Below, piece after piece: positions 9,693 through 19,597 of a stretch of DNA of 64,000 nt. Location of the stretch: the NCBI GenBank assembly GCA_964588305.1, contig CAZPOP010000010.1:1-64000 (forward strand), written 5' to 3'. The translations under genes were made by a program, and so were the position numbers. The notes below the pieces were generated by a model, which was not told the DNA's origin, made no database searches, and saw only the letters and a program-made list of their open reading frames with translations. The stretch's first letter is position 1, and the number at the start of each line of letters is the position of its first letter. The stretch comes from SM1-73 sp964588305 (lineage in GTDB: Bacteria > Zixibacteria > MSB-5A5 > SM1-73).

Positions 9693-10825
9693 TCCCTTTG
9701 CGAAGGCTCCCAGACAAAATGAGTTTTGCCCACCATGATTTCGAACCAGGCAACTAATACGGAAAGATGGGCCAGACAAAAAAACGATGGCACTCTAAAA
9801 ACTCTTATTTTATTCATAGACGGGAAAAGAAATGCTGCCCCGCCGACAGAGTAGAGGACTATTTGGCCTATCAGAAAAAGCAGATAGAATTCCGATTCGC
9901 TTAGCACATATATATTGGCGAGAAAAAGGAGAAGTAAAAAGAATGGTACCAGCCACCGAAGCAATTTGTGGCTGGCCACCTCCAGGGAGAAGAATCCAAA
10001 GCGAAGCGGATTCAGAATGTGCAGATTGTGAATTAACACCGCTAACCCGGTGGCCGCTGTTCTCACCTTTCTTTTGAACTCGTGCTTAAGGGAGGGGACA
10101 GTCTTATAGTACGCTGTGCAAGAGACATCATGTACGGCTCGATATCCCGCCACAACCGAGCGTATGGCCAATAGGAAGTCGCTGGTATAGCGAGATGACC
10201 ACCTCTCACAGAGTCTTCTTCTCACTGCAAAGAATGAGCCGCTCAAGCCTACCACCGAGTAAACCTTGCTTTCCAATTTCCGTAACATCATCTCGTACCT
10301 CACATAGCTTCCTTCCTCGCTCTTGCTCTTTTCGTCCGGCAGGACCCTGTCCTCGCTGGTCACACACCCCACCTTTGAATCGGCGAAGTTCTTAACCATG
10401 TTTAGAATGGCATTTTGTTCCAAGAGCGCTGCGGCATCAGTGAAAACTAGAATTTCTCCTTTTGCCTGATTTATCCCTTCTTTTTGAGCATGATCTTTTC
10501 CTTTTCTCTGCTTGAGTGAAATGAGCCTGACCCCTTTTGTTTCAAACTGACTCACAATCTGCTCCGTCGAGTCTGCGGAAAAATCCGAGACTACTATGAT
10601 TTCAAGATTCTCCTCAGGATAATTAAGAGACAAAGCGTTCTCGATCTTCTCCCTGATGATTTTCTCCTCATTATGAACAGCTACGATTATGGAAACTGTT
10701 GGAGTAACGTCTCCTTTCCTTACCGGTCTTCTTCTAACTAGGGACATAAGGAAAAGCAGAGCCGGATACCCCAAATAGGTATATAGTATCACAAGCAAAA
10801 AGAGCCAAAAAAGCCATTCGCTCAC
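9689..10825 (-). CDS. Membrane-bound glycosyltransferase, family 2
   Basis: A 378-residue GT-A enzyme. A short N-terminal membrane segment (~4-28) precedes the catalytic domain, which has VSIIVAVHNEEKII, VVSDFSADST (the DxD-like SDFSADS region), FTDAAALLE and a later SSRYTSDFLLAIRS. Two to three membrane helices (~285-365) close the protein. This architecture is common in polysaccharide synthases and in enzymes that act on undecaprenyl-linked sugars. The GTG start overlaps the stop of the upstream GT4 gene by 4 bp (GTGA). It is likely one of the chain-building transferases of the EPS unit. Confidence 0.84.
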   Translation of the reverse strand: MSEWLFWLFLLVILYTYLGYPALLFLMSLVRRRPVRKGDVTPTVSIIVAVHNEEKIIREKIENALSLNYPEENLEIIVVSDFSADSTEQIVSQFETKGVRLISLKQRKGKDHAQKEGINQAKGEILVFTDAAALLEQNAILNMVKNFADSKVGCVTSEDRVLPDEKSKSEEGSYVRYEMMLRKLESKVYSVVGLSGSFFAVRRRLCERWSSRYTSDFLLAIRSVVAGYRAVHDVSCTAYYKTVPSLKHEFKRKVRTAATGLAVLIHNLHILNPLRFGFFSLEVASHKLLRWLVPFFLLLLFLANIYVLSESEFYLLFLIGQIVLYSVGGAAFLFPSMNKIRVFRVPSFFCLAHLSVLVAWFEIMVGKTHFVWEPSQRE

Positions 10826-11964
10826 ACTTGCCCCTCTCTTTGGTTAAGACACTCGTGATAGACTGTCTCGTAATTTTCCATCATGGTGTCAATGCTGAAT
10901 CTCGCCCTAACCTGAGCCTGTGCCTCTTTCCCCATGGAGGTTGCCAACTCTCTATTTTCCAAAAGGAACAGTGCCTTTTCTGCCAGGCTTTTCTCGTCTT
11001 TGGGCGGCACCAGAAATCCGGTCCTGCCATCCACTACTACTTCCTGGGGACCGCCGCTTTTGGTGACCACTACCGGAACTCCAGCGGCCATGGCCTCGAT
11101 GGTCGCAATAGACAGACCTTCCGAGATGGAGGAAAGGAGGAAGACGTCCAGCAGGCTCAATAATTCAGGCACATCTTCCCTAAATCCCAAAAGAATCACC
11201 TTGTCCGTTAGACCACGAGCCTCGATTTCCTCCATAACCGTCTCTCTGATTTCATCATCTTCTTCTCCGACTATCAGAAACTTCACCTCTGGATTTTTTT
11301 CGGCAATGATTCCTGCGGCTCGGATGAAATATTGATATCCTTTGGCGGGCCTTAAATTGGCGACCATCCCCACCACTTTTTCGTCAGGGCCGATGTTAAG
11401 CTCCTTCCTTTTTGTCATAGAATTAGAGGGGAGATCGAATCGCTTCCAATCCACGCCATTGTAAATCGTCTTCAGCTTTTTAGGAGGAAACTGAGCCGCT
11501 TTCACAAGGTCGTTCTTCAACCAATCAGAGACAGCCACGATTCTTGTGGAAAGCGTCCTGATCAAAAAGTATTTCAGACTATGGGAGTTAATCCTCTCTT
11601 GTGGCTCTGTTGGGCTTCCGTGATAGGTTGTCACTATGGGAACCCCGGCTGCAAAACCGGCTAAGCAGCTATACAGGTTAACGTCCGGGAGATGAGAATG
11701 GATGAGATCGATCCTGCGCTCTTTGATATTGAGCCAGAGCCTAAACAGAAAGCTGAGGTCGTAAGAGCGAAAGCTTTTCAAAAGAATGGTGGAGATAGCA
11801 CTCTTCCTTAGTTCTTGATAAAGCCAGCCGGTTCTCAGAAGAACGACAATTGAGTCATATTTGTTCTTATCCAGATTGTTGACGATGTTAAGTAGCACCG
11901 TCTCCGCTCCGCCGGGTCCCCCGGACTCAATTATGTGTAAGATCCTAATCTTTCTGCCCAACAC
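10822..11964 (-). CDS. Glycosyltransferase, family 4
   Basis: A 380-residue GT-B glycosyltransferase. The N-terminal part has ILHIIESGGPGGAETVLLN, which is typical of GT4 enzymes of capsule loci, and HSHLPDVNLY. The donor half has MVANLRPAKGYQYFI, FLIVGEEDDEIR and SSISEGLSIATIEAMAAG. It probably transfers a hexose or N-acetylhexosamine to the growing lipid-linked oligosaccharide. The start is a GTG at 11964 with GAGGG about 10 bases upstream. It overlaps the 3' end of the PHP gene by 20 bp, so co-translation is likely. Specificity is unknown. Confidence 0.86.
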   Translation of the reverse strand: MLGRKIRILHIIESGGPGGAETVLLNIVNNLDKNKYDSIVVLLRTGWLYQELRKSAISTILLKSFRSYDLSFLFRLWLNIKERRIDLIHSHLPDVNLYSCLAGFAAGVPIVTTYHGSPTEPQERINSHSLKYFLIRTLSTRIVAVSDWLKNDLVKAAQFPPKKLKTIYNGVDWKRFDLPSNSMTKRKELNIGPDEKVVGMVANLRPAKGYQYFIRAAGIIAEKNPEVKFLIVGEEDDEIRETVMEEIEARGLTDKVILLGFREDVPELLSLLDVFLLSSISEGLSIATIEAMAAGVPVVVTKSGGPQEVVVDGRTGFLVPPKDEKSLAEKALFLLENRELATSMGKEAQAQVRARFSIDTMMENYETVYHECLNQREGQV

Positions 11965-12706
11965 CTGATAGATCCCTCATCTTTCTGGCCAGGTTCAGAA
12001 TTTTCCGAAATACAAACATGATTAGAAGAGAAACTCGGCTGATTCGAACTCCCGGCTTCATCTTAAAGAACGTGCTCTCTAAAGTGAAATTTCCGTTTTT
12101 TAAGTGTTTCAGGATTTGATCTTCATTCAGGTTATTCCCCCTGATCCTGAGTCCAACATCATAGTAGTTTTTCTCCTGATGCAAATCCATACCTGCAAAT
12201 GGCTTCAAACCGGGATTTTGTTCCGCCAGTTTTTTGAACATCTTCATCGGTTTCGCCTGTGGCAAGAACTTACCATCGTAAGCGGAGTTCCAAATCTCAA
12301 CTCCGTCCAATTCTTTGATCCAGATTCTATCCAGAGAGTAATTCTTTTTTGTGGGATGTGCGAGGACGGCTACTCCTCCCTGTTGGCGAATGTGATGAAG
12401 TACCTCTAATGGATCATCCGACTCAGAAATCTTGCTTATCCCCAACCCCAATATATGAAGGCCGTCCCTGCAGCTAAATTCCAGTCCCGGAATCATAAGA
12501 AATCCCGAAGAGGAGGATCTTTTACACTTGTCTATTAGTTTGTTCATTACGGCCTTTGAAACGTCTTGAGAGTGTTCCGTGATCAGCACGAAGTCGAATT
12601 TCTTTTTTCTGAAAAAGAAGGAAAGCTCCTCCACTGACATGATGCCGTCGTATGAGATCGAGCTGTGGATATGAAGCGCTCCCTTTAGCTTTCTGCGTCT
12701 CATCAT
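11945..12706 (-). CDS. PHP-domain metal-dependent phosphoesterase
   Basis: A 253-residue protein of the PHP superfamily. The metal ligands are visible as HIHSSISYDG (first motif), LITEHSQD, PGLEFS and LAHPTKK, with GMDLH near the C-terminal side of the domain (~200). PHP enzymes bind up to three metal ions and hydrolyse phosphoesters. In Gram-positive capsule operons a different PHP branch (CpsB) dephosphorylates the BY-kinase. This protein has HIHS rather than the CpsB-type start, so that role is possible but not supported by motifs. A tail of ~40 mostly basic and hydrophobic residues follows the domain. It lies between the ATP-grasp gene (6 bp gap) and a GT4 gene (overlapping). Confidence 0.8.
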   Translation of the reverse strand: MMRRRKLKGALHIHSSISYDGIMSVEELSFFFRKKKFDFVLITEHSQDVSKAVMNKLIDKCKRSSSSGFLMIPGLEFSCRDGLHILGLGISKISESDDPLEVLHHIRQQGGVAVLAHPTKKNYSLDRIWIKELDGVEIWNSAYDGKFLPQAKPMKMFKKLAEQNPGLKPFAGMDLHQEKNYYDVGLRIRGNNLNEDQILKHLKNGNFTLESTFFKMKPGVRISRVSLLIMFVFRKILNLARKMRDLSGVGQKD

Positions 12707-12712
12707 TGATGT

Positions 12713-13915
12713 CTAATTTCCCTTGGTTATAAGTCCCTTAAGGTATTCTTTGAGCTCAAAGAAACCAGGTTTGGGATCGTCTGAACTGAAAACCTCATAC
12801 TTTAAGTTTCTTTCGGAAAATCTTAAGAATTGCCACCAGGATTTCCATCTACTTAGGAATCCTGGAGGGAGGTTGAGTTTCTTATCCGATTTCAAAACCC
12901 GGGCCAGGAGATGATCCACATCTCCTAACAGCCATCTGTTCTTTGTTCCCACCTTGTATTCCCATACTGACTCCACGTCCCCCTCCATGATCATTTTGTA
13001 GAGAAGATAAGGGAAGTTGACCCCCGAATGTATTGACAGCTGAAGGGATCCCCAGAATCTGGGATTGATCTCCATCAGCTTGGGCTGGTGGTCTTTAGGA
13101 TCCAACTTGAACTCCACCATGGCTACTCCATGCCAGCCGAGTTTCTCCAATACACAGGTGGCATAGCGCTTCATCAGCGGATCGACCCGAATGCTTTCAC
13201 TCAGCACGCTGACCCCGCCGGAAGGGGGTTTTTCTCTAAGCCTTCTGTGGAAAAAAACGGCTTTTGGTTTCCCATGGTTGAAGAGAGCAAATACACCATA
13301 ACCCGGACCAGTTACGCGTTCTTGAATGAGTGGAGGGGGTAGAAGTTCATTTTGACGGTTGCATTTGAAGATCAGTTCCTCAGCCGAACAGGCGTAGTCC
13401 ACCCCACCATGCACCCATCCATTGCCAACAAAGAACTTGGACCTTCTGGGCTTAATTACCACCGGATACTCCAGACGGTTGGACAAGTCCTTTATTTCAT
13501 CAAAACCGTCGATGAAATGGGTTCTGGGTATGGGAATGCCGTTTTCCCGTGCTAAATGGAGCACTTCAGCTTTATCACAAGCTTTTTCGAAAATCTGTTT
13601 TTCCGGGATTGGAATCCGGGTACTTCGGGACAATGTCTCCTTGTTCTCGCTGACCAAAAAGGCAGTTAGGTCAGTCATAGGGATCAGAAGATCGTAAGCA
13701 TGGCTTTCCAACTCATTTAGAATATCTTCCACGAATTCATTTGGATTCGAAGAAGGCGAACGGTATGCCACTGTCCGGGAACAGTATTTTGACTGAGAGG
13801 AAAGACAGGGCAGTTCTTCCTCTGCGACAGTGACTGCAATTCCTTCGCGGCCAAGTGCTCGAGTCAAGGCCAAAGTCGATCTCTGGTTTCCGTCAGTCAC
13901 CAACACTTCGCCCAT
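12713..13915 (-). CDS. ATP-grasp ligase of EPS locus
   Basis: About 400 residues. An N-terminal preATP-grasp domain (VLVTDGNQRSTLALTRALG) is followed by an ATP-grasp domain with EYPVVIKPRRS (ATP-binding lysine), PPPLIQERVTGPGYGV and LMEINPRFWGSLQLS (magnesium-binding E and N). Such enzymes join a carboxylate to an amine or thiol through an acyl-phosphate. Relatives in EPS loci are thought to attach an amino acid or similar group to a sugar or a carrier. The frame is open to 13960, but the ATG at 13915 has a strong GGAGGAGGG site just upstream and begins the conserved fold. It overlaps the end of the upstream deacetylase gene by 23 bp. The substrate is unknown. Confidence 0.82.
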   Translation of the reverse strand: MGEVLVTDGNQRSTLALTRALGREGIAVTVAEEELPCLSSQSKYCSRTVAYRSPSSNPNEFVEDILNELESHAYDLLIPMTDLTAFLVSENKETLSRSTRIPIPEKQIFEKACDKAEVLHLARENGIPIPRTHFIDGFDEIKDLSNRLEYPVVIKPRRSKFFVGNGWVHGGVDYACSAEELIFKCNRQNELLPPPLIQERVTGPGYGVFALFNHGKPKAVFFHRRLREKPPSGGVSVLSESIRVDPLMKRYATCVLEKLGWHGVAMVEFKLDPKDHQPKLMEINPRFWGSLQLSIHSGVNFPYLLYKMIMEGDVESVWEYKVGTKNRWLLGDVDHLLARVLKSDKKLNLPPGFLSRWKSWWQFLRFSERNLKYEVFSSDDPKPGFFELKEYLKGLITKGN

Positions 13916-14996
13916 ATTCCCTCCTCCGTCGACTAAAAAGACCGGCAATGTGACAGGCAAAAAGAGCTCTGGAGAATCCTCCCCTTATTCCTATCGACAT
14001 TCCTTCGTGGATTCCCATTCTGGGCAATGCAAAAAGATCCATTCCATCCTGTCTCTTCCCCGTCCCTTCCACGGTACACGCACACAGGTAGCCTGTCTCC
14101 TTCACCAGCTCCTTGATTCGGGAAGTATAATCACCGTTGGGATATGCGAAAAAACTCACAGGTCTCTTCGTTTTTTCTTCAATGGTCGTCTTGGATTCGG
14201 CCAACTCCTTTTTGATCTCGTCTGAACCCAGATGAGTTAAAATTCTGTGCGAATGAGCATGCGAGCCAAAGGAAATTCTATGTTCGCCCATCTCCCTTAC
14301 CTCATCCCAATCCAGAATCATTCTTCGCTTATCTCTCTCGCTCATCTGGACATGGCTTTCGTTTATCATCTCGGTGATTATCTTCTCTTGTATTTGAGGT
14401 CTTATCCTTTTCAGTTTTTCAATAAAGGCATCGGCATAAGCCAAAGACTCTACTATTCCTCTTTTTTCTTCCGAATTGATTTGCTCAAGCCTATTCAGAA
14501 TGTCGATCATCTTTTGGGAAGTCAGAGCTTGAGTCTGAAGGATGAAGTTGACCACGTGAAACCAAAACATCTTGGACGTCCCAATGTAGTCTGTGGATAA
14601 GAAGACTGCGGCGGGCAGATCATATTTTCTTAAAATGGGAAAGGCAAAAAGATAATTGTCTCTCCATCCATCGTCAAAGGTAATGACCACAGAACAAGGA
14701 GGAAGACGCTTTTTATCTTTCAGACAACCAATCAATTGGTCTAAGGTAATCACGTTAAAATGTTCTCTTAAATATCTCATTTGTTCATCGAAAGTGTTCT
14801 TTAAGGTCACCATGCCAGGCGAAAGGCGGTTTTCCCTATTGTGCGTGACATCCAGCACCTGATGGTACATCAGAATGGCAAAGTCAGACTGCGAGGACAG
14901 CTTCCTTCTTAGGTAAAGATAGAGATTCAAGAATCCGGAATAGAAAATCAAACTTGCCAACGCCTGTTTCACTATTTTGCGAAAAGATTCTTTCAT
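13893..14996 (-). CDS. Polysaccharide deacetylase (NodB/CE4 family)
   Basis: A 367-residue protein with an N-terminal hydrophobic segment (~10-28). The NodB homology domain is clear: ITFDDGWRDN (catalytic aspartate and metal-binding aspartate, ~105-114), SFGSHAHSH (metal-binding histidines) and FFAYPNGDY. CE4 enzymes remove N- or O-acetyl groups from sugars with a bound zinc or similar ion. The likely target is the EPS chain or its lipid-linked unit, at the membrane. The first ATG overlaps the stop of the aminotransferase gene (4 bp). It is one of three NodB-type proteins in this locus. Confidence 0.86.
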   Translation of the reverse strand: MKESFRKIVKQALASLIFYSGFLNLYLYLRRKLSSQSDFAILMYHQVLDVTHNRENRLSPGMVTLKNTFDEQMRYLREHFNVITLDQLIGCLKDKKRLPPCSVVITFDDGWRDNYLFAFPILRKYDLPAAVFLSTDYIGTSKMFWFHVVNFILQTQALTSQKMIDILNRLEQINSEEKRGIVESLAYADAFIEKLKRIRPQIQEKIITEMINESHVQMSERDKRRMILDWDEVREMGEHRISFGSHAHSHRILTHLGSDEIKKELAESKTTIEEKTKRPVSFFAYPNGDYTSRIKELVKETGYLCACTVEGTGKRQDGMDLFALPRMGIHEGMSIGIRGGFSRALFACHIAGLFSRRRREYGRSVGD

Positions 14997-16201
14997 GGCT
15001 TCTCACAAATTTTCTTTATCAAAGATATGACCCTTTCTTTGTCACTATGCTTTAGGTAAGGGTGTGTGGGCAATGTCAAAATATGAGAGGCTACGAACCG
15101 AGCATTGGGAAATCGATTTGTCTCTCCCGCCAAATGAGGCTGAAGCTGCGGAATCTGATCCAAAGCCAATGGATACATTTTCGAGACGCCTATGCCTGCC
15201 TTCAGCAAACCCCTATATATCTTATCTCGTACCGCCGGGTTATCCACCAGAATAGGAAGCCTCAGAAAAGCCGGCTCACAACGAGTGCGAATCTGAGGCA
15301 CAATCAGACCATCGCATCCCCTCAATTCATCGCTTAACTCGTAAGCAGTTTGTCTCCTTTTCTGATTCAATTGGCCGAGTTTGTTCAGCAGCTGTTTTCC
15401 CAAAGAGGCTTGCCAAGAGGAGAAACCGCCAATTTTGAATTCCGGATTGAACTCAGATATCCCCAGTCTGAGAAAAGGCAACTTGTCAGGCAGACGATAA
15501 AGATGGGGATGGAGAAAGACCGCATACATCAGACTCTGTGCAAAATATTTAAGGTTCTTTAGTCCGTCTGCGTGTGGCAGACTGGAAACCAGAAGCCCTA
15601 TCTCTCGGGCGATGTTATCGTCGTTGGTGACAATTATTCCGCCTTCAATGGTAGTGATGTTTTTCCCCTTGCTTAAGCTGTAAAATCCGACATCCGCGAA
15701 GGTGCCCGCTTTTTCCCCGTTCCAGCTTGCCCCCAAGGACTGCGCCGAATCGTCCACCAGAAAAAGGTCATTTCTCCCGGCAAACGCGGAAATCCTCTTC
15801 ATATCCACCGGCAGTCCAAAAAGGCTGGTGGCAACTATGGCTAAAACCCTATTGAGGTCCTGATTTTCCAGTTGGCTGTGATCCAAATCAAAACTGCTGA
15901 TCTCTATGTCATTCAACCTGACCTTCAATCCAGCTCTGACTACTGCGGCCGGTACGGTAAAACAAGTATATGCAGGCACCATCACTTCCTCTTTACCAGA
16001 GATTCGGGAAAGGGCCTTAAGAATGATGGTCAAAGCAGCCCTGCCGGATGAGACTGAAAAACAGTGCTTCACGCCCAGATAGCTCTTGAGTTTTCCTTCA
16101 AAACCATTCCGGCCGTCCTCCCCCATCATGGCACCAATGCTCTTAAGAAGATCTTTCAATCTGAGGGGAGTTCCTGCCGGAGGAACCAGTCTGAACGTCA
16201 T
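14993..16201 (-). CDS. DegT/DnrJ/EryC1/StrS-family PLP aminotransferase
   Basis: A 402-residue PLP enzyme of fold type I that aminates keto-sugars in nucleotide-sugar pathways. Motifs in order are SSGRAAL (phosphate cup, ~51-57), VPAYTCFT (~75-82), DDSAQSLGASW (~150-160) and SLSKGKNITTIEGG, with K180 as the likely PLP lysine by position relative to the GEGG-like segment. It probably makes an amino sugar for the EPS repeat, which the nearby acetyl/amide-forming enzymes could then modify. The ATG overlaps the stop of the O-antigen ligase-like gene (ATGA) and the stop overlaps the deacetylase start. No dehydratase or epimerase that would make its substrate is in the window. Confidence 0.86.
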   Translation of the reverse strand: MTFRLVPPAGTPLRLKDLLKSIGAMMGEDGRNGFEGKLKSYLGVKHCFSVSSGRAALTIILKALSRISGKEEVMVPAYTCFTVPAAVVRAGLKVRLNDIEISSFDLDHSQLENQDLNRVLAIVATSLFGLPVDMKRISAFAGRNDLFLVDDSAQSLGASWNGEKAGTFADVGFYSLSKGKNITTIEGGIIVTNDDNIAREIGLLVSSLPHADGLKNLKYFAQSLMYAVFLHPHLYRLPDKLPFLRLGISEFNPEFKIGGFSSWQASLGKQLLNKLGQLNQKRRQTAYELSDELRGCDGLIVPQIRTRCEPAFLRLPILVDNPAVRDKIYRGLLKAGIGVSKMYPLALDQIPQLQPHLAGETNRFPNARFVASHILTLPTHPYLKHSDKERVISLIKKICEKP

Positions 16202-17634
16202 TTCTCATCGTCCTTTATCAGGTTCTTTTGAGTCATTACCTGTTTTCTGGCAATCTGATTAAGTGATATTGATAAGGTCATGATTATATAGAGATGAGGG
16301 TAATACAAAACCGTCAGAAAAAAGCCACTGACCATGTACCCGATTAGGCTCAGATCCAGAGCATTGGCAAAGCGTGCGATCCAAGCGTCTGTCAAGTTGT
16401 TTTCTGAGCTAAGCCTCCTGGTTGAGCGGTTTCGCTGAAAAACCAAAAACATGGCCATCAGTAAACTAAAAAGTCCCAACACCCCCAATTCGGAGACCGC
16501 CTGGATGAATATGTTATGTGGTGCCCAGGCGAAACCTGCTTCATCAGGTGCGTGATAGTGTGAAGCATAGTTAGTGCCGAAGTTGTTTATTCCCACGCCC
16601 AGAAGTGGGCTGTCGGCAGACATTCTCAATCCCGCTCCCCATAATCTGAGCCTTTGAGAAGCAGTTACGTCTTGTTGATATTCGGCAGCGGAGACAAACC
16701 GCTCCTTCCAAGCTTCCGGAGCGGACGCCCAGAAGCCGATCACAAATAGAAGGATCACGACCCCGCTCTGCAACTTTTTGGAAGTTTTTAGCCAAAAAAA
16801 CAGAGCCATAAAAAACAGGGCCAAGGCGGCTCCCCTGGAGCCGCATCTTAAGATGGAGAAGACAAATGCGGAAAGGAAGATTATCGCGCCCACCCGCAGC
16901 GCCTTTGATTTCACTGCCTTGACCAGATAAAAAGCCAAGGGAGCTACCACACACATGGCTACTCCGAAATCGCCAGCATTGCCAAAGAAACCGGTCGAGC
17001 CGGCCCCTACTCCCTCAGTTACGAAACGGTCCGGACTGGAGGCCATCTCATAGCCCCCCATGAATTGCCTGATCTGAAACTGGCTCAGCTTGAAGTTCAG
17101 AAGCAATAGACACCACATAAACCACTGCCACTTGGGAAGAGTGTCGACCAAGTTGATTATCAGAAAATAGATGATGACCCACTTCAGAAAATCTATCATC
17201 CCCTGGGTGGCAAGGGTTGAGTTCACGGCAAAAAAGGACGAGCCGATCACGATGAAAGCCCAAATCGCCATTATCCAGTTCAGAGGATCGTATACGAACT
17301 TCAGCTTTCGGGTGAAGACAGACCGGAGGATCCAGATCAAACCGGTGACTATCACCACGATTTTGCCCATTTGCAGGGCCTGGAGTGAAGGGAACATAGC
17401 CGGAATCCGTGCATATTCCACCACTAGGTAAACCAAGATGCCCAAATAGGGGCAGTAGATCATCAAAAGGCTCAGAATCAAAAGGCCGGCTACGGCAAAA
17501 ACCAACAGCGGAGAGAGAAACAAAAATCCTATCCCGCATAACAACGAGAATAAGACAAAGAAAATCACCAACATGGTGTGAGAACTGAAGAAGTCAGGCC
17601 CAATTGCTAGTTTTAAGCGTGTGATTTGTTCCAT
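16198..17634 (-). CDS. O-antigen ligase/polymerase-like membrane protein (Wzy/WaaL)
   Basis: A 478-residue integral membrane protein with about 10-12 hydrophobic helices. The long periplasmic loop and the family motif region (GVGINNFGTNYASHY, then APHNIFIQAVSELGVLG) match the Wzy_C/O-antigen ligase family. It either polymerises EPS repeat units or joins the glycan to an acceptor. In exosortase-linked loci a related protein is named a putative O-glycosylation ligase. It is flanked by the flippase gene (273 bp upstream) and the aminotransferase gene (4 bp overlap). Polymerase and ligase cannot be told apart from sequence. Confidence 0.82.
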   Translation of the reverse strand: MEQITRLKLAIGPDFFSSHTMLVIFFVLFSLLCGIGFLFLSPLLVFAVAGLLILSLLMIYCPYLGILVYLVVEYARIPAMFPSLQALQMGKIVVIVTGLIWILRSVFTRKLKFVYDPLNWIMAIWAFIVIGSSFFAVNSTLATQGMIDFLKWVIIYFLIINLVDTLPKWQWFMWCLLLLNFKLSQFQIRQFMGGYEMASSPDRFVTEGVGAGSTGFFGNAGDFGVAMCVVAPLAFYLVKAVKSKALRVGAIIFLSAFVFSILRCGSRGAALALFFMALFFWLKTSKKLQSGVVILLFVIGFWASAPEAWKERFVSAAEYQQDVTASQRLRLWGAGLRMSADSPLLGVGINNFGTNYASHYHAPDEAGFAWAPHNIFIQAVSELGVLGLFSLLMAMFLVFQRNRSTRRLSSENNLTDAWIARFANALDLSLIGYMVSGFFLTVLYYPHLYIIMTLSISLNQIARKQVMTQKNLIKDDEK

Positions 17635-17907
17635 TTCAGTCGGATAATCCGAATCTCTCCTTTAAAGCATTACCCAAACGGCAAAATGATCCTCTCAACT
17701 CATGGAGTTGCAGGAAACCTGGCAAAGCTCAAGGTCGGCAGCATCATCCTTGAGTGCCGACTCGTCCTTGAGCTTGTCCCATCTGGGACTGGACTTCCAC
17801 TGTGGTCCAGGCAAACATGGAAGAATGCAGCATGGCCCGATAGGCTCCTCATGCTCTCTCCCTATTCTAAATATCGGATGATTGATCTATATTTAGAGAT
17901 ATGCAGG

Positions 17908-19407
17908 CTATTCTTTTCTCATCGAATGTGGTCTGGCAAAAGTCAATCTAAAGGACCTGCTGATGTGAGAAACCATCTCTTTGATCTTGCCAATCTCAGG
18001 CTGGGTATAGAATCGCAAAAGGAACAAACAGAAGGGGAAGCTGAGAACCAGGATGCTTTTCACAAGAAGCGATGAAAAAAGAGAATTCGTATTGACACCA
18101 AGGGAGACGAGATACAGCACGACAGCCAAACCGAACAGCTTGAATATCCTGCCGAATTGATACTTCACCAGGTATATTCGATTTGAGATAATGTAAGTGA
18201 GAATAGTCGTGATTCCGAATGAGGCCAAGGTAGACAAGGCCGCACCCCAGATTCCGATCCGGGGTATTAGAAGGAAATTCAGAGCCAGGTTGGCTGCTGC
18301 GGATACAGCTACAACGTATGCGATATATCGGGTCTTCTTCTTAAGGAGGATTCCGATTTGCACCTGAAAATAAGATCCCCACAAAACATAGGACAACAGG
18401 ATCAAAGGCACCACCTTATATGCGCTGTGATATGCCGGGGCAGAGATAATTACCAGGACGTCCTTTATGAGTATAGCAATCCCCAGCGCCAGAAAAATCT
18501 CAACCAACAAAAAATATGTGAACATGACCGAGTATATGTCCTTGGCGTCTTTTCTTCCTGCCAACTCGAACATTTTCGGCTTCCAAATGGAGAAGAAAGC
18601 ATCGTTCACCAACGGGTTCAATATCATGCCAAATTTGTATCCCAACGAATATATGCCTACTTCTGAGAGGGAGGTGAATCGCTGGAGCAGGAACCTATCG
18701 ACAAAGTGTATGATAAACATCCCCAATCCGCCGGGGACATAAGGTATCCCGTATTTGACCATACTCTTCAGCTTTGCTAAAGAGAACAAGAAGCCCGTTT
18801 CCCTGAACGCATAGGCAGACAAGAAGACGCTGGTTAACCCGTGGGTGATCAGCCCGCTGAGAATGATTCCCCGAATTCCCCAGCCGAATCCCACGATAAA
18901 GAGAATGTTTAGTCCCACGTTCAAGAGCAATCGGCTCACCGAGATTGTGGTGAAAAGCAACGACTTCTGTTGAGCCCGGATGAAGGCAAGAGGAATCTCG
19001 CCTGCCAAACCGAACATCATGCTTAAGAAAATCAAACGGAACAGGCCGGCGTAATCACTGCTGTTAAATACCAAGAGCGAGATGCCGGGGGAAAACAGCA
19101 GGAACCAGACCACCCCAAAAAGGGAAATCCCCCAGATCCAAAGGAGGGCGGTGCTCACCACCTCATGCCTCTTCTTAAGGTCTTCAGAATCATAGTAGAA
19201 CCTCATCACCGATTCACTGATCCCCACGGCCAGAAACATTCCGGCAACATAGGTGGTTAGCTCCAATAGCTCCAGGGTACCGTATTCGCTGGTGGCCAGA
19301 TAATGCGTATAAACGGGTATCAGGATAAAACCAGCGATTTTGCTCAGAACGTTACCCACCCCGTAGACCAAAAAATGTTTGGTAACGGATTTTACCTCTT
19401 CAAACAT
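17908..19407 (-). CDS. Wzx-like lipopolysaccharide/EPS flippase (MOP superfamily)
   Basis: A 499-residue polytopic membrane protein, with about 14 predicted helices from end to end. The N-terminal FLVYGVGNVLSKIAGFILIPVY-type start (positions ~13-34) and the LGLNILFIVGFGWGIRGII region are typical of polysaccharide biosynthesis/flippase proteins of the MOP exporter superfamily. It probably moves the undecaprenyl-linked repeat unit across the cytoplasmic membrane to the Wzy-like protein encoded next. The ATG at 19407 opens the conserved part. Non-coding stretches of about 190 and 273 bp lie on its two sides. Confidence 0.87.
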   Translation of the reverse strand: MFEEVKSVTKHFLVYGVGNVLSKIAGFILIPVYTHYLATSEYGTLELLELTTYVAGMFLAVGISESVMRFYYDSEDLKKRHEVVSTALLWIWGISLFGVVWFLLFSPGISLLVFNSSDYAGLFRLIFLSMMFGLAGEIPLAFIRAQQKSLLFTTISVSRLLLNVGLNILFIVGFGWGIRGIILSGLITHGLTSVFLSAYAFRETGFLFSLAKLKSMVKYGIPYVPGGLGMFIIHFVDRFLLQRFTSLSEVGIYSLGYKFGMILNPLVNDAFFSIWKPKMFELAGRKDAKDIYSVMFTYFLLVEIFLALGIAILIKDVLVIISAPAYHSAYKVVPLILLSYVLWGSYFQVQIGILLKKKTRYIAYVVAVSAAANLALNFLLIPRIGIWGAALSTLASFGITTILTYIISNRIYLVKYQFGRIFKLFGLAVVLYLVSLGVNTNSLFSSLLVKSILVLSFPFCLFLLRFYTQPEIGKIKEMVSHISRSFRLTFARPHSMRKE

Positions 19408-19597
19408 GGATTCCTCATACTATCATTCTGGCCAACCTATCTTAGGGCCAGGTATAACCGATAAAGGGTTAGAGGCTTCGTTCACCAATGATCCAGCTTC
19501 GACCACAGTCGCCGGGTTGATTGGATTTCCTGTGAACAGCAAAGCACCTCTTCATCTTTGCACGGCTTACCGGTAAGTCAAAGTAGCCACGCCCACC

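Noticed and set aside
11945..12706. The PHP protein as a CpsB-type tyrosine phosphatase for the BY-kinase
   Set aside because: The metal motif order and N-terminus are of the general PHP phosphoesterase kind; the CpsB signature is not seen, so I kept the family call only.
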